In this document: positions 37,050-50,358 of the stretch, in pieces
Numbering within the stretch: the first letter of the stretch is position 1
How the letters are laid out: every line of letters starts with the position of its first letter
Assembly (NCBI RefSeq): GCF_933775445.1
Contig: NC_065878.1
Coordinates: 18,364,395-18,428,394 of the forward strand
From: Argentina anserina
Taxonomy: Eukaryota; Streptophyta; Magnoliopsida; Rosales; Rosaceae
Length of the DNA: 64,000 nucleotides
Direction of reading: 5' to 3'
Translations under genes and position numbers: made by a program
Notes under the pieces: model-generated
The model's database searches: none
What the model saw: the letters and a program-made list of their open reading frames with translations, nothing else
What the model was told of the DNA's origin: nothing

Positions 37050-40000
37050 ATAGTTTTCACGACGGAGATTTTAAGGGTGGTGATCAATTGCATTAGCCTA
37101 GTGCCGTAGTGTTTAGCGTACAGATTTGCGGAGGTAAATCTTGACTAGGTAAGTTTTTCCTTGAACTTGAGGGATACAAGCTGGTCATTGCTATCTGAAT
37201 ATCAATTAATTTCTCTGTGTTTTCTTTTGCTTCGGCTTGGCTTGAGTTTCTATATATATAGAATTATAGAGAAAGAAAGAAAAGAAAAGAAAAACATGTC
37301 TGTATATATGATCCGATTTGTTCTTCCCATCCACTTGTTAAAATCACAAGTTTGTTCTGACAAATAAATATAAACTATGCAATACTATATACAGCCTGAT
37401 TATGTAAAGAGAATAGACAACTTGGTTTAAGGCTTCTTTAGGAGTGGTTTGTATGTATTGTTGGAGATGTCACTACGTTGGCAAAGTTTTGTGTATAATG
37501 GACTTTTATTTAGATACGGAACAACGCCTAGGCAAAGATGATACTCTCTGTAGTTTGCAACGGGGACTAGCTAATTAGTTACCAAAGCACATGGTTATGT
37601 TTCATTATCATCATAACGAAAGAACTTAATTAACAATCAATCATCATCATTGTCAAGCACATTGATTTTAATTTGCCTTCCTGCTCCAGCTTTCGGCAAG
37701 TCGGGGAGCTAGCTAGGTGCCGACCTTCTCTAAATCTAGCTACTACTCGTAATAGTGGGTACATATCTACTATATATCTAGCTCGCTGCTTGCTAATTAA
37801 CTAATTCGTGCAGTTTCAAATAGACGACGTAATTAGCAGAAGAAGCTTTCCGCCGAGGGGTTTGACATAGTTTGGCTGTACGCCTGTACATACTAGACCC
37901 GCCTCCAACTTCTAATCCTCACTTGGTTAATCCATTCTTCCGAGCTAGCTTCATGTGTTAAGGACATTTCTCTATGTTGCCTAGCCCTTGGAGGTAGTTT
38001 GTATCACCCCCAAAGGATCGCAGCAGCGCGCTGCGTCCCATCATGATCGAGGATCGCTAGACTTGCCATAGATCTCCAGCTAGCTAGCTATTTGAATCGA
38101 TTAGCAAACTGTATAACTGTATTACGAAATTTTCATCGATCAGGTACATGAAGAATTTTCTGCCTGCAGAAATCGTTGCCTCTCTAATAGATTAGAATAC
38201 CTAGGGTTACGTACCAATTAATAGATAAGGATGTAAAGCAACGTCCTAGCGCACCCTATCTATAAAACCCTAGCGGTAATGATAATTTTAGAGAGAATGA
38301 TAACGAAAATGATATATGTTGCTTCTCAAAATGAAAGGCATGACGTCAACACCTAGCTTCCTTTCGATTAGTCCAACTCCGAAGTTAATTTGCAAGTTGT
38401 GGCACTTGCATTGACACTAATCCATACATCATGTTTCTTATAGTGGCCGATTACATAAGGCCATGAAAGAGATATTCAAGAAAAATGGTAGAAATGACGG
38501 TGTTCTATCAATCAATAATCTAATGTGACCACATCTCTCCACTATCAACAATTCAACATGCATGCTAACAACTCTTTCAAATCAATCTATTGTCTATACA
38601 GTATAGCGCTATTATTATTAGACTATATTATCTCATATATGCATTTCTTCCAGATCGATCAATTATATGTGCATGTGTTTTCAATTTAATTAAGAAATCT
38701 TACTGTTCTAAATTAAGTTTATCAGTTTACTGTACTGTGAGTCTGTGACTTGTCGTTAAGGGGACGCCATTTAGATCTGAATACAACTGGAGTTTTATCT
38801 CATTCCCTCGCTCATTTCAAGTCATTCTTTATTTCTCATGCATCCTCATCGCCTTTCCCGGCCCGGCCTCTTTCAATCCTCATGATCGATCATATTTGGT
38901 GTTTCTACATCTGTTAGGTTTTCGTGCTTTTGATGGGTTTTCTTTGCGCTATTTGCTAGCTGTTGCAGTGTTTATTCATCCTAATTGCTTATGTCTTTGG
39001 TGATCGGACGTTGTTATGCAACGCAAGAGTTGAAGGTGACACTCTTTCTTCTTCTCATCTATAATTTAGCATACATTGTACTTACTTTGCAAATCAGTAA
39101 AGTGTTGAAGGGGCCTCAAGTTTCTTACGATTAAAGTGTTGAAGTAAGAAAATTCTTAAATAATGCAAAATAATGCTGTAAAGAGCACCTACATAATAAT
39201 TAAATAAGCCAAATAACAATTATATATATATATATGACACACTGCAAGACGTACCCAAAAATTTAATTAATTGAATGTGACATAGCATCGAATTGGTTTC
39301 TGTAGACTGTAGTTGATAGCAAAACCCAGCATTAATATTTTAGTGACACCATTAGTGAAAATGGAGTTTAAACTACTTTGTACTAACCACTTTCAAGATA
39401 CGTTGCCCATGACCGAATAGATGCCAACCTGTCTTAAATTATTGCAAAATTTTATAATGGTGGTTATGTGAAGTGACAAATCTGAATCATCAGTAGTTAA
39501 TTCACTTAATTGGAAAGAAGAGACATCTAGATATTGACACTAAATATATGTAGGGTCTTATCATAATCATCAATTGCGATTTGTTTACTACACAGTACTA
39601 ACCACTTTGTTGCATGGCTACTTTAGCCGGTGGTGATTTTGTTTGAAATTTGCGTTATATTTTTTTCGAAATTAAGCATTTTAAAGATACTAGTGTGATT
39701 TCCTCCCTATAAATTGAGAAATGGTGATTTCTGCCACAACTTCTGGCTATATATCACTATTGTTAAGTTATAGCTGATTTAGATCCGTGATCCAAATCTC
39801 ATGTCTACACATCCAATTTAATATATCGACAGACGAATAACAAACAAATTACAATTCATATCTGTCTCCAGTAGAACTGTAGAACTAATTAAATTTGTTG
39901 CCACGTACATGTATGTTTAGTGACAAAAACTATATGTAGTAGAATCCCATTCCCCAAATTAAAAAACTTCAAAGTTTTAGGGAACCATGAATTTATTTGA

Positions 40001-41858
40001 GTGAGATATTGAGAGGGTTAGCTTGTTGTGCTCATGAAATACACAAACATATCTCTATTGATTAAGCAAATAGTACTTATGTCAAATACCAGAATTAGCC
40101 TTTATTTATACAACCCTAAAAATCAGAAAGTTAATGTACAATTGATAAAATAGTAAAATACCATAGCTATATATATTGGAAAAAATAAAAAATAAAAAAT
40201 AAAAAGAAGAAGAAAATGAAAGGATTTCAATGAACGTGCAATGCAGTTTTAATTTCAGTTTGATAGTTTCGTTAACTTCCTTCTTATCCACCACCGTGTT
40301 TTGAGGAAGAAAAAAAGGAATTACCAAAGAACACTACGTTTTTGCTCATTATTTTTGTTTTTAAATTTTATGTTGGCTATAGCTACAGTTGCTTTATCGT
40401 AGAGTCAAGTCTTTGAACCATAGCCGTCATGCTCTCCCTCGGCCTCTCCTTCTTTATCCGCTGGAGCTATTTGTTCCATCTATGGAGATCTTTATCAGCC
40501 CGCCCACCATGGTGGCCCTCTCAAGCATCCTTATTATGGCAGCCATCTCAGACTCCCCTCCTTTGGTGCTCATCAATCACCCTCCCAATCTTCTTCCTCA
40601 GTCGATAGTTTCTAGGTCGGATTTTTCAATCTGTTATGGTTAGTGGTGCCGCAGGCTTTGGTGGTATAGTGGTGGTGCAAATGGAGGAGATCTCCAACAG
40701 TTGTAGTGGCGGCGGCGCAAGGTTCTGGACTTTGGTGGCGTTGATTGATTAGTGAGCATGTTTGCCACATCCGATCATCTTCCGGATTTGGGTCTGGGCT
40801 TGGGTCTGGGTTGTGGATCAGATCTGAGGAGTCATGCATCAAAACCTCTCTAGGCCGAGTTTAGTCTTGGTTTCTTGGCCCAAGTCTAGGTTTGGTTATT
40901 AGAATATGTTTTATTTATTCTTAAATCATGGCAATTCATATTACTAGTGGATAACATATGCTATGTATCAACTATGAGTTCTCTTATGACATCCTGCCTA
41001 TCGATACTGTTAGCGGAGGAGTATATAATGATTATTTTGGCCTTTGATGATATAAAATTGTTGATGATTTTCCTCAATTTTTTTTATGTTGACTCATATT
41101 TTGTCTTATGAAGAAAAAAGTGGGAAAAAACGCATAAGAGAGCACGAACCTTTGCAGACGCATCGCGCATGCATATAAGCTAGGCCCGAAGAACATGCAA
41201 GTCACCCTCGATCTCCATATGCAGGCTAGGCCAATTCGTCATCAGAGTTAATTTTCATTTGTCTATATATATAACTGCAAACAAACTCAAATAAATTCAT
41301 GAAACTGACCAAGTCATCAGCAAGCTTATATCAATCAGAAAATAACAGACCTGCAACTTTTCTGGTAGATCGAAAAATCCATGCGAGGATGCATGCAGTT
41401 AGAGATACACGTATGGCCGGCTTCGATCATACGAACGTGTTTTGTTTTATATCCGGCCAACTTAAATCTTGCTCTAATAAATTTTGTCGTACATCCCCTT
41501 TGATCTTCCTTGTTGATCGACATTGACAACCGCGTCAACATTTTCAGCAACGATCTTATAATTTGGTGGGTTTCGACTTTCGAGGAGTACATGGTCTCGT
41601 ACATATATGGTATGAAACAACAAGTCGATCTCTGACTCTGAGGCGCGCTACGAGAAACTGAATGAATATCCATGCATGACATGATTTCCATGAGCCTCAT
41701 CTTAGCTGCCGTCCGTTAAGACCCCACTTCCGAATTATTGAAGCCCTAAAAGGCAAAGCTTAGGATGCATGCTTCACATTTTGGAATTAATTTGGTAACC
41801 CGAACTCATTCTCGACCTTGTTTACTAATATCAAGAGAAGTAAAGGTTATAGCTTATT
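37050..41858. other. Intergenic, no supported gene
   Basis: A long AT-rich stretch. The 40400-40860 segment is GC-richer, with short open frames on both strands and a Gly/Leu/Trp-type GGTTTGGGTCTGGG tail, perhaps a LINE leader remnant. TA microsatellites occur at about 37252 and 39222. I searched by eye for common plant microRNAs in the GC-richer parts (37.7-38.1, 38.8 kb) and found none. Confidence 0.4.
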
Positions 41859-42286
41859 GGGAGCATTTCTAACGGGGACTATCTCGTTGAGCACAAGTTG
41901 ATGACGTATTTGATTCACCCACTTTTATTTTATATTTATATTTCGACCGTTTAATTTGTACTTTTGTAGATATATAAGAACAAATTATGCTTATAATTTT
42001 TTGTTCAAATTAAAAATCGTTAAAACATTCTATAAATGTGATATGCTCGTTATGAACATAAACCGTTTATGTTTGACACTTCTGGTTCGTTCACTAATTT
42101 GATCTATTTTAATACCTTAACGATTACTAAATTGGCTGAAAATTTATATAAGTAATCTACTTATGTATAGACCTAAAATCTAAATGGTTGAGATGAAAAA
42201 ATGTGGTAAAAAAGTATGTTTATTTAACAATTAATTAGAAAGTCTTCAGCTTGTCATGAACATGGTTCTCATTGGAAAACCTCACA
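41859..42286. mobile_element. Diverged second copy of the 30.6-kb MITE family
   Basis: It starts GGGAGCATTTCTAACGGGGAC and ends near TTCTCATTGGAAAACCTCAC. It shares the internal order of the MITE at 30633-31692: a CCGTTTAATTTGTA-like block, GTTTATGTTTGACA, TTGATCTA, TTGGCTGAAA and ACTTATGTATAGACCTA. Flanks TAGCTTATT (41850-41858) and TAACTTATA (42287-42295) match at 7 of 9 positions, consistent with a Mutator-type duplication that has decayed. Confidence 0.6.
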
Positions 42287-42295
42287 TAACTTATA

Positions 42296-43381
42296 ATCAT
42301 GAGATAGATCATTATGTCTATGATCAAAGTAATCTCGTTATCTCAAAAGCTCCATAGAAGCTTTGTTTATCTTTAAATTTTCTATTAAAAACTCGATTTA
42401 AATTTTTCATTTGATATTCATTTCGTCAAACACGTTAATTCGTTATAAGTTGTTCGATCAATCGGATTTTATATAGGTAAACTTTTTTTAACGCACGCTT
42501 TTTACATTTTTCTCAATGAACGTAGATATGTTTCTTTGAGGATGCAATGAACGTACATTTAACTTTATAGAGAGGCAGTATACATGCACATAACCCGCTC
42601 ATTCATACCCCCTCAAAATGCATATCGATCGAATAGCAGAACCAACCCATAAATATCAACTAGTTCTATTTTTCCCAACTTTTCTAGAAACACAGAGTCT
42701 CCGTCCAAAAAGTTTTCTCGTCAACTATTGGAGATGGAACTTATCTGTTCAGTTCCCAGTCCTTTCCTCCATTTTCTTCTTATCTAATTTTTATGTCCCC
42801 CCTGAGGAACTGAAAAGGAAGCTCAAAAACTTCACTAAATGAATGCAAAGCCCCCAAATTAATTGCCCTACCCTCATTTTGACTTGGCAAATAAGTAATA
42901 TGTAGACCGAAAATGATATAAGACTTCCACATAATGTGGCCACAAGTTGGGATCGATTTAATGATCTAGCTCACCATGAATATTAGGGTCCCCGATCTTA
43001 TTCATTGCGGGTGGGTAATATGATTAGGATCTGTTAGTATCGGGTAATAGGTCGGAAATTTACTCCACAAAGATATGCATGTGTTAATGTGTTAGACTTT
43101 GAATGGATGGAAACTCATCCTACATCGGAAACCCTCAAATGATCTCAAGTTCTAGCTTACATATATGCATGTGTGACTGGAATTAATTGGATTTTGGTAA
43201 GCTAGCTATATCTTTACGAGAATAAAAATAAGCGTATTAATCAGTTTAATTCGTATATAAGCAAGCTTTGTAAGTGATACACAATTCTGTCTAAAGATCA
43301 CCCTCCCATATATATGTAAGTCTTGAATCCTAAGTCAAGCGTCTTCTAATATAATCACTCCTTTTCCTAAAAAAAAAGTGA
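42296..43381. other. Intergenic, no supported gene
   Basis: AT-rich, with only short open frames without family features. It lies between the MITE and the copia LTR. Confidence 0.5.
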
Positions 43382-43803
43382 TGTAGGTGTGATTGAATTG
43401 AGAACCAAACTCATTCAATTCTCTCTGACCTTATGGATGGTGTTGAGCTCACAGCAACAATTATACCAGCAGAAGAACAATTAATTGAATGCAGGGAAAA
43501 CACTGTTTCTGACTAAATCTATGCAAGAACACAAATAAAAAAGAACACAAAGGATTTAACGTGGTTCGGCAATAGCCTACGTCCACGAAGCAGCTGGGAG
43601 GAAGAATCCACTATCAAATGAGGGCTTACAAAATATGATCACAAATAGCTGTCACAGCAGCTCCAAAAACGGGGTTATGCGGCTACAACACTCTCACCCC
43701 ATAAAACCCTATTGCTACTCTTAAATAACCATATGATAGCTTTTACAAATGTACCCTTCAAGTTTAAGGAAGGAGTAACATATACAAATTGAGCCACTGC
43801 ACA
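43382..43803 (-). repeat. 3' LTR of the copia element (approximate ends)
   Basis: On the minus strand it begins TGTGCAGTGG at 43803, directly after an AAGGTGGAGATT polypurine tract, and ends near CCTACA at 43382. Inside (43561-43583) is the ACGTGGTTCGGCAATAGCC block common in plant copia LTRs. The length, about 422 bp, is usual. The left boundary is uncertain because no second LTR exists here for comparison. Confidence 0.6.
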
Positions 43804-46800
43804 ATAATCTCCACCTTGGCGAGATTTGCATACATTAGACAAACATCAGCAATCTCTAAACCTTCATATCCCTCTGAACCAATAACACCAACAACCCAAG
43901 TTCCATGCTGCACAAACAACATCTTCAAACATTCACAATGTGAGCCAAGTTCAAATAATGTTCAAACTTGGCAGCACCAACAACTTTTGTCAACATATCA
44001 GCTGGGTTGTCGGCAGTAGGTATTTTCTGAAGTGCAATATTTTTCTTTTCAATAATGTCACGCACATAATGAAATCTAACATCAATGTGCTTAATTCTTG
44101 AGTGATATACCTGATATTTAACCAAGTAAATGGCACTTTGGCTATCACAATGAACCTCCACCTTCTTTTGACAAATGCCTAACTCATTGATGAGTCTACA
44201 TAACCACAAAGCTTCTTTAATTCCTTCTGCTACAGCCATGTATTCAGCCTCAGTGGTTGATAAGGCAATTGTGTCTTGCAAAACAGACCTCCAACTTATA
44301 GGTCCCTTTGCCATAGTGTACATATAGACTGTAGTGGATCTCCTTTTATCCAAGTCACCAGCAAAGTCAGAATCTGTATAACCAACAATGAAATTTCTAA
44401 TACCAGCATCATTTTTCTCAAAACATAAACCAACATCTCTAGTCCCATGAAGATATCTCAATATCCATTTAGCAGCCTTCTAATGCTCTCTCCTTGGATT
44501 ATGCATATAACGACTAACAACACCAACTGCATGAGCAATATTCAGTCTAGAACAAACCATAGTATACATAAGGCCACCAACTAAACTAGTATATGGAATA
44601 CTCTTCATGTACTGCTTCTCTTCTTTAATTTTGGGACTAAGTAAAGCATTAAGTTTGAAATGATTAGCCAATGGAGTACTTACAGGTTTGGTCGAATCAT
44701 GGACTCTATACTTCTTCAACAACTTCTCCAAATACTGCTTCTGAGTTAACCAAACCAAACATTTTCCTCTATTACGAGTGATTTCCATTCCGAGTATCTT
44801 CTTGGCTTCACCTAAATCCTTCATTTCAAACTCCTTCATTTGCTCTTTCAACTTCTCTATTTTTTTCATATCTTTTGAAGCAATTAGCATGTCATCTACA
44901 TAGATGGATAAGTAGATGAGATTTCCACACAGCAGCTTCTTGAAATAGATACAGTGATCGTATTTATTGCGGGAGTATTTCTGCCTTATCATAAAATCAT
45001 GAAATCTCAAATACCATTGCCGGGGGGATTGCTTCAAACCATACAGTGACTTATTTAATCTGCATACCAAATTCTCCTTTCCATTCTCCTGAAATCCATC
45101 TAGCTGGGACATGTAAATCTCTTCATCTAAGTCACTATGTAAGAAGGTTGTCTTCACATCAAGTTGCACCAGTTCAAGGTCAAATTGTGCAACCAAAGCT
45201 AATAGTATTCTAATGGAACAATGTTTCACCATAGGAGAAAAAATTTCATTGTAATCCACACCTTCCTCCTGCGAATATCCTTTTGCTACTATCCTCGCTT
45301 TAAACTTCATGCTGTTGTGACTATCAACACCATCCTTCTTAGCATAAACGTATTTGCTACCAATAACTCTCTTTCCTTTTGGCAATTCAACCAAATCCCA
45401 TGTCTTGTTCTTCCTAAGAGAATTCATCTCTTCCTTCATGGCTTCATTCCATTCTCCACTTTCTAGACTATCTATAGCTTCTTTAAAATTTGATGGGATC
45501 CCAACACAAATAACAGGATAGGCATAAGCAACACAATCAGCATATCGTACAGGCTTTCTAATATTTCTCCTTCCTTTCCTTATTGCAATAGGTTGGTCAG
45601 GAACATTTTGAGCATCATAATCTTGAAGATTTACCACTCCATCATTTACAACTTCATTTTCTTCTTCACTTGCAAGCTCTTGAGTAGGGTGTTGGGACTC
45701 AGAAGGTTGAGTAACAACTTTATCAAACTCCACCTGTTGAACATCTCCTACTACTTTTCTGTGTTGTCCCAGCATTAGTATTTTCACCGAGGTTGAGCAT
45801 ACTAGCTTCATCAAAAGTAACATCTCTACTGATCACAAGCTTTTTTAACTCAGGACACCACAACCTGTAACCTTTAACACCACTGCTAAAGCCAACAAAT
45901 ATAGCCTTCTTGGCTCTAGGATCAAGTTTAGATTGAGTTACATGAAAATATACAGGACATCTAAATATGTGCAAATAATCATAATCTACTGCTGGTTTTC
46001 CAGTCCATACCTCAATAGGTGTTTTTCCTTGAATTGCTGAAGATGGTAATCGATTGATGAGGTGACAAGCATAGTTGATAGCTTCTGCCCAAAATGATTT
46101 TTCTAAACCAAATTGAGCCAACATGCACCTCACTATCTCCAACAATGTTCTATTCAATCTTTCTGAAACCCCATTTGCTGCGGGGTTCTAGGTACAATGA
46201 AATGTCTCACTATGCCTTCTTCTTTGTACACTCTGTGGAAACGATTAGAAATATACTCACCACCATTATTTGTCCTAAGAACTTTGATCTTTCTTCCCAT
46301 TTGATTTTCTACCATCTTCTTCCAATTCACAAAAACCTCCAGCACCTCATCTTTATGTTTCATTGTGTAGACCCATGATCTTTTAGAGTAGTCATCCACA
46401 AATGTCACAAATGAGTGTTGACCACTCATAGAAGCTGTTTTTGTCGGTCCCCAAACATCTTAGGTCACATAATCAAGAATGCCTTTCGTTTGATGTACCG
46501 CGGTGTCAAACTTCACCCTTGTCTGCTTGCCTAAAACACAGTACTCACAAAATCCAAGCTTGCAAGTTTTTGCTCCTTTTAATAGCCCTTTTATCACTAA
46601 TCCTTGAAGAGCTTTTTCTCCTGCATGCCCAAGCCTCATATGCCAAAGCTTAGTGTCATCATCATCTTTACATACGTTCACAGCAGCAACATCACCTATT
46701 ACTGTTTCTCCGTGCAACAAATACAAATGACAAATTCGGTTTCCTTTCATTAGTACTAAAGCTCATCTTGACACTTTCACAACACCATTCTCCATGACAA

Positions 46801-47205
46801 TTCTGTATCCACTTGCTTCTAAGACTCCCATAGAAATCAAGTTATTCCCAAGCTCAGGAACATACCATGCATATTTCAGTTCTCTAACTACACCATCATG
46901 GAGCTTCAACTTGATTGTTCCAACTCCTTTTCATTCATGTGGATAATCATCACCCATGTACACCTTACCTGTAACATTTGTATCCAATGTAGCAAACCAA
47001 TGACGATTCCGACACATATGTGGAGAGCAACCACTGTCCAAAAGCCATGAATTAAGATCATCGGCACATACAACACAATTAGATGCAACATTAAGTACAT
47101 AATCAGAATCATCCTCATTAACCACCACATTGACATGACTGCCTTTGTTCTTATCCACATTGGCATAACTGCCTTTGTTCTTGTTTTTTTTCTTTTCTTT
47201 TTTCT
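43804..47205 (-). pseudogene. Ty1-copia retrotransposon polyprotein, 5'-truncated and broken
   Basis: Minus strand, in copia order: protease with LLDSGCSPHMC (about 47030), GAG-pre-integrase with MRLGHAGEKALQ (46640), integrase core with FVDDYSK and TPQQ (46180-46420), reverse transcriptase with LYGLKQSPRQW and the YVDDML active site (about 44900), and RNase H with DSDFAGD and HCDSQSAI (43925-44460). Protease-first, integrase-before-RT order defines Ty1/copia. Breaks seen: stops at 46931-46933, 46763-46765, 46460-46462 and 44480-44482, and frameshifts near 46170 and 45780. Gag and the 5' LTR are missing; similarity stops at about 47205. The copy cannot move by itself. Confidence 0.92.
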
Positions 47206-47584
47206 GTTGTCATCCCTTGCTCATGCAAGGGTTTAGGTGTCGGTAGGAAGGGTTTGGTCGTGTCATTGAATGCACATGTTTATGGTGCATGTCATTTTTA
47301 AGAATTTTTTAAAAGTCGGTTTTTTTTTGGTGTCAATGTAATAGGGAGGTTGTCTCTATAAATATGCCGGATATTTTGGTATGTGATGCTATTGAAACGG
47401 TTTTCTTGAGATTGACGGCGAGTAGATTATCGGCTACTTCTGGAATTGGGCTATTATTGGTTTGGGATTGGGTCTTCTTGACTTATATTTATTGCTTCTT
47501 GCGATAGTCATGTGACTAATAGTCTTAGTGTAATTGTAATATTATTTTGGTGAAATACAAGTTTCTTTTTCTAAAAAAAAAAAA
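47206..47584 (+). mobile_element. Possible LINE 3' end with A-tail
   Basis: The sequence ends in ATACAAGTTTCTTTTTCT followed by 12 A at about 47573-47584, like a plant LINE 3' untranslated end. No open reading frame remains. It abuts the broken 5' side of the copia element, and its left limit is unclear. A 7-bp stem hairpin CCCTTGC-TCAT-GCAAGGG lies at 47214-47231. Confidence 0.35.
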
Positions 47585-48339
47585 GAATCACACCCGAATA
47601 AAAAATATATAGGAAAGCCTTGCCCACATTCTTTGCACCAATTTTCAACTAATTAGTTTGTTATCCATCTCTAATATTCTATCAGAGACAACCTTGAAAA
47701 TCAAAGAAGTCAGATCCTAAGTTTAAGGCCTAAATCAAAGAGTTAGAGTATTGTTCTACATGAGTTGAGAGATATATCCACATTATATCCTAATTAGTTA
47801 TACCAAAAACAATACAATATAGGTCGCTTCGTGTCAAGTTGATTTATTTTAGGGTAAATTAGAAAAAACAATCCCACGTTATAAAATTAGAAAAAAATCA
47901 CAATTTATTTTCCCATTAAAAAAATATTGTCTCATTTTAATTGAAATTATAAAATAGTTAACAAGTTTTACACAAAATTAGAAAGTAGTCAATTTTTTAT
48001 ATTGTTTCCGCCTGTTTTACCCTTTCTTACACTCTTTTTTTTTTCTTATTTCAGCCATAACTTTACCATCCAGCGATAGATTTGAGTGTGGTTGGTACCG
48101 TTGGAAAGATCTATATCCCCTATTTCATTTGATACCCTACCCATTTCGAATCGACCACCGTACAAGGCGCAACAACCCTTGCAATGGGCTGCCGCCGTCG
48201 ATGACGGTGCTACAAGCAATTTTGGCGAAACTGGTGCTCAAAGTTCTCTAATTCTAGTTATTCTCTTCATTATGAGCATACTCATACCAATTTCTTTTGA
48301 ATTTTAACACAATTTCGCATATTAAATAAATTCCTCTCG
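47585..48339. other. Intergenic, AT-rich
   Basis: No gene is supported; only short frames without domains. Confidence 0.5.
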
Positions 48340-48970
48340 GCATGTCACACCCACTGTAACACTCTATTCACACTCGCTGTCACACCCACTGTCACACTAC
48401 ATATCACACTAACTGTCACACTTGTTGTCACACCCGCTGTCACACTACTTGTCACACTACTTGTCACATCCTCTGTCACACAACTTGTCGCATAACCTAT
48501 CACACCCTTTGTCACATCCGTTGTCACACTCACGGTCACACTACGTATCACACTAATTGTTACACCTTCTTTCACACAACTTATCACACCCGTTGTCACA
48601 CTACTTTTTACACTAACTGTCACACCCCTGTCACACTACCTATCACACCCCTGTCACACTACCTATCACATCTGTTGTCACACTACATTCCACACCCATT
48701 GTCACATTGTTTTATGTGACTATGTTGTGACAAGAAGAAAAAGAATGATTAGAAATAATTAACCTTTGTTTATTGTTATGTGATCTTAAATTTCTCAAAT
48801 CAACTTATACGATCCAAATATCGACACTCATGTTGTTGTACAGAACACCACCAGTCGCACTACATGTCTGCCTGTCACACTAGCTATCACACTACCAGTC
48901 ACACTACTACCTGTCACGGTAGAGAGTTAGTGTGACTGGTAGTGTGGCTAGTAGTGTGATGGATAGTGCG
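48340..48970. repeat. TGTCACAC-type minisatellite with an inverted arm
   Basis: From 48346 to about 48705 the sequence is built from dozens of variants of a 10-11-base unit (Y-TGTCACACY-N). After a 150-base break the motif returns at 48852-48917 and then appears reverse-complemented (AGTGTGACTGGTAGTGTGG) at 48929-48950. The two arms could pair as a hairpin. Open frames through the array (Val/Thr/Ser-rich on minus) are by-products of the repeat. Confidence 0.85.
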
Positions 48971-49094
48971 ACGGGTAAATATGAGACATGATACCAAATC
49001 AAAAACACAAGAAGGGGCGAAGGACTGAAGGGGTTGGAATTTGGATTTCTGATGGGCACCCATATCTACATCTTCTCCAATTGAGTGTAGTGAA

Positions 49095-49400
49095 CTTACG
49101 CCTCCACCCCACGTCTCAACCCCTCACCTCCACCCTGTGTCTTCATCCCACGCCTCCATTGTCAAACCACGACTCCGAACTCACGTCTCAACCCTACACC
49201 TCCACTCGCCTCCACCCCGCGCCTCCATTGTCAAACCACGACTCTGATCTCTCACGCCTCCACCCTGCACCTTTACCCTGCCCCTTCACTGTGTCTGCAA
49301 ATCATGACTCCACCCTTCACTAAAGATCTCGCACCTCCACTCTACACCTCCCTTGCTTCTGCATACCACGTGTCAACCCCACGCCGACAATCTAGTGCCT
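49095..49400. repeat. CACGCCTCCACCC minisatellite
   Basis: A C-rich array built on CRCGCCTCCAYYC. A larger unit with GCCTCCATTGTCAAACCACG occurs at about 49150 and 49222 (spacing near 70), with a diverged third copy near 49285. The Pro/His/Ser/Thr-rich open frames here are compositional. Confidence 0.75.
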
Positions 49401-50353
49401 CCACTAAACCTACAAACTACGCCGATGAACCCGCCTTCACCCTGCACCTCCTCACTGAGGCATCTACAAGCGTAGATGCGATATTGGTTCAAAGACTAAT
49501 TATTATTTCAGGCTGAGAGATAGCCATAGTGACATTCATATAAATACTTCCAACTTTAATGGCAACGCTATAAGAAATTTAGGAATCTGTTTTTTTTTTT
49601 TATAATTTTGAAATTTTACCTTATTTTTTTTTCTAATTTCATGTATGAAGTATGACTTTTTTTTTTAAAATAAGAAACCCTTTATTTTACTTCCAATCTC
49701 TAAAGTATAGGTGCAGTCTCTTAGGGGGGAGACCACGGTCTTGCCTGTGTATCATCCCAAAATTCATGCAGTGCTTAATTTTGTTGCCGATTAAAAATTG
49801 ATCGACTAGGCCTGTTGGCAATTGTTGACTCTTCATCAAGTCGGGCAACAAAGTTTATTTTCCCTCTTTGCCCTGATTATCTGATTAGGGTTTAGCGGTG
49901 ACTTTTCTAATCTGCCTTGTTCCTTTGTCGACGGGTTATTGAGTGGATAGTTGAAATCATCGATGGAGCATGAATTGGAGAAGAAACTTATTGACTTGAT
50001 CTGGATTCTCCCTGAAACAGAGGCCTGACCTGATTCTCTTGGAAACAAGGGCTTTATCGGTGATTCATAGGCATGAAATTAAAGAGAAGGGAAGAGGGGG
50101 GGGGGAAGGAGTTAAGGACCGGAGATCAAAACATATCTAGTAGTAACAGAGAGAATGAGAGAAGCATGAATGAAGGGCAAAATTGGGAAGAAATTAATTT
50201 ACCCCAGAAAAGACGGTTGAGACTTGAAAGGCAAAAGTCTTATCATTCACGGTGCACATAAAAACTGAAAGGCATAGGCAGATTCATCAAATAGGAGGCA
50301 AAACATCTCCTTGTCCTTGCCTTTTACAGTTGTGTCAATTTGTTTTCATCAAT
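49401..50353. other. Intergenic, no supported gene
   Basis: A mixed AT-rich stretch with several poly-T runs and a G run near 50098-50106. The short frames have no recognised domain. Confidence 0.45.
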
Positions 50354-50358
50354 TTAAG

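Noticed and set aside
37600..39060. Search for microRNA precursors or other structured RNA
   Set aside because: None of the common plant microRNA sequences I checked by eye was present, and no strong precursor-like fold was evident.
40389..40860. Possible small gene on either strand
   Set aside because: It has two unrelated short frames of biased composition and no homologous motif; it resembles LINE leader sequence.
45221..46653. Several plus-strand frames of 60-95 codons
   Set aside because: They are antisense shadows of the copia integrase and reverse transcriptase.
48345..48623. 92-codon Val/Thr/Ser-rich minus-strand frame
   Set aside because: It is a translation of the TGTCACAC minisatellite.
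48340..48720. Regularly repeated short units, considered as a CRISPR-like array
   Set aside because: There are no unique spacers and the units are contiguous and variable; this is a plant minisatellite.
48988..49516. Pro/His/Thr-rich plus-strand frames
   Set aside because: They are by-products of the C-rich minisatellite with no start context or conserved motif.
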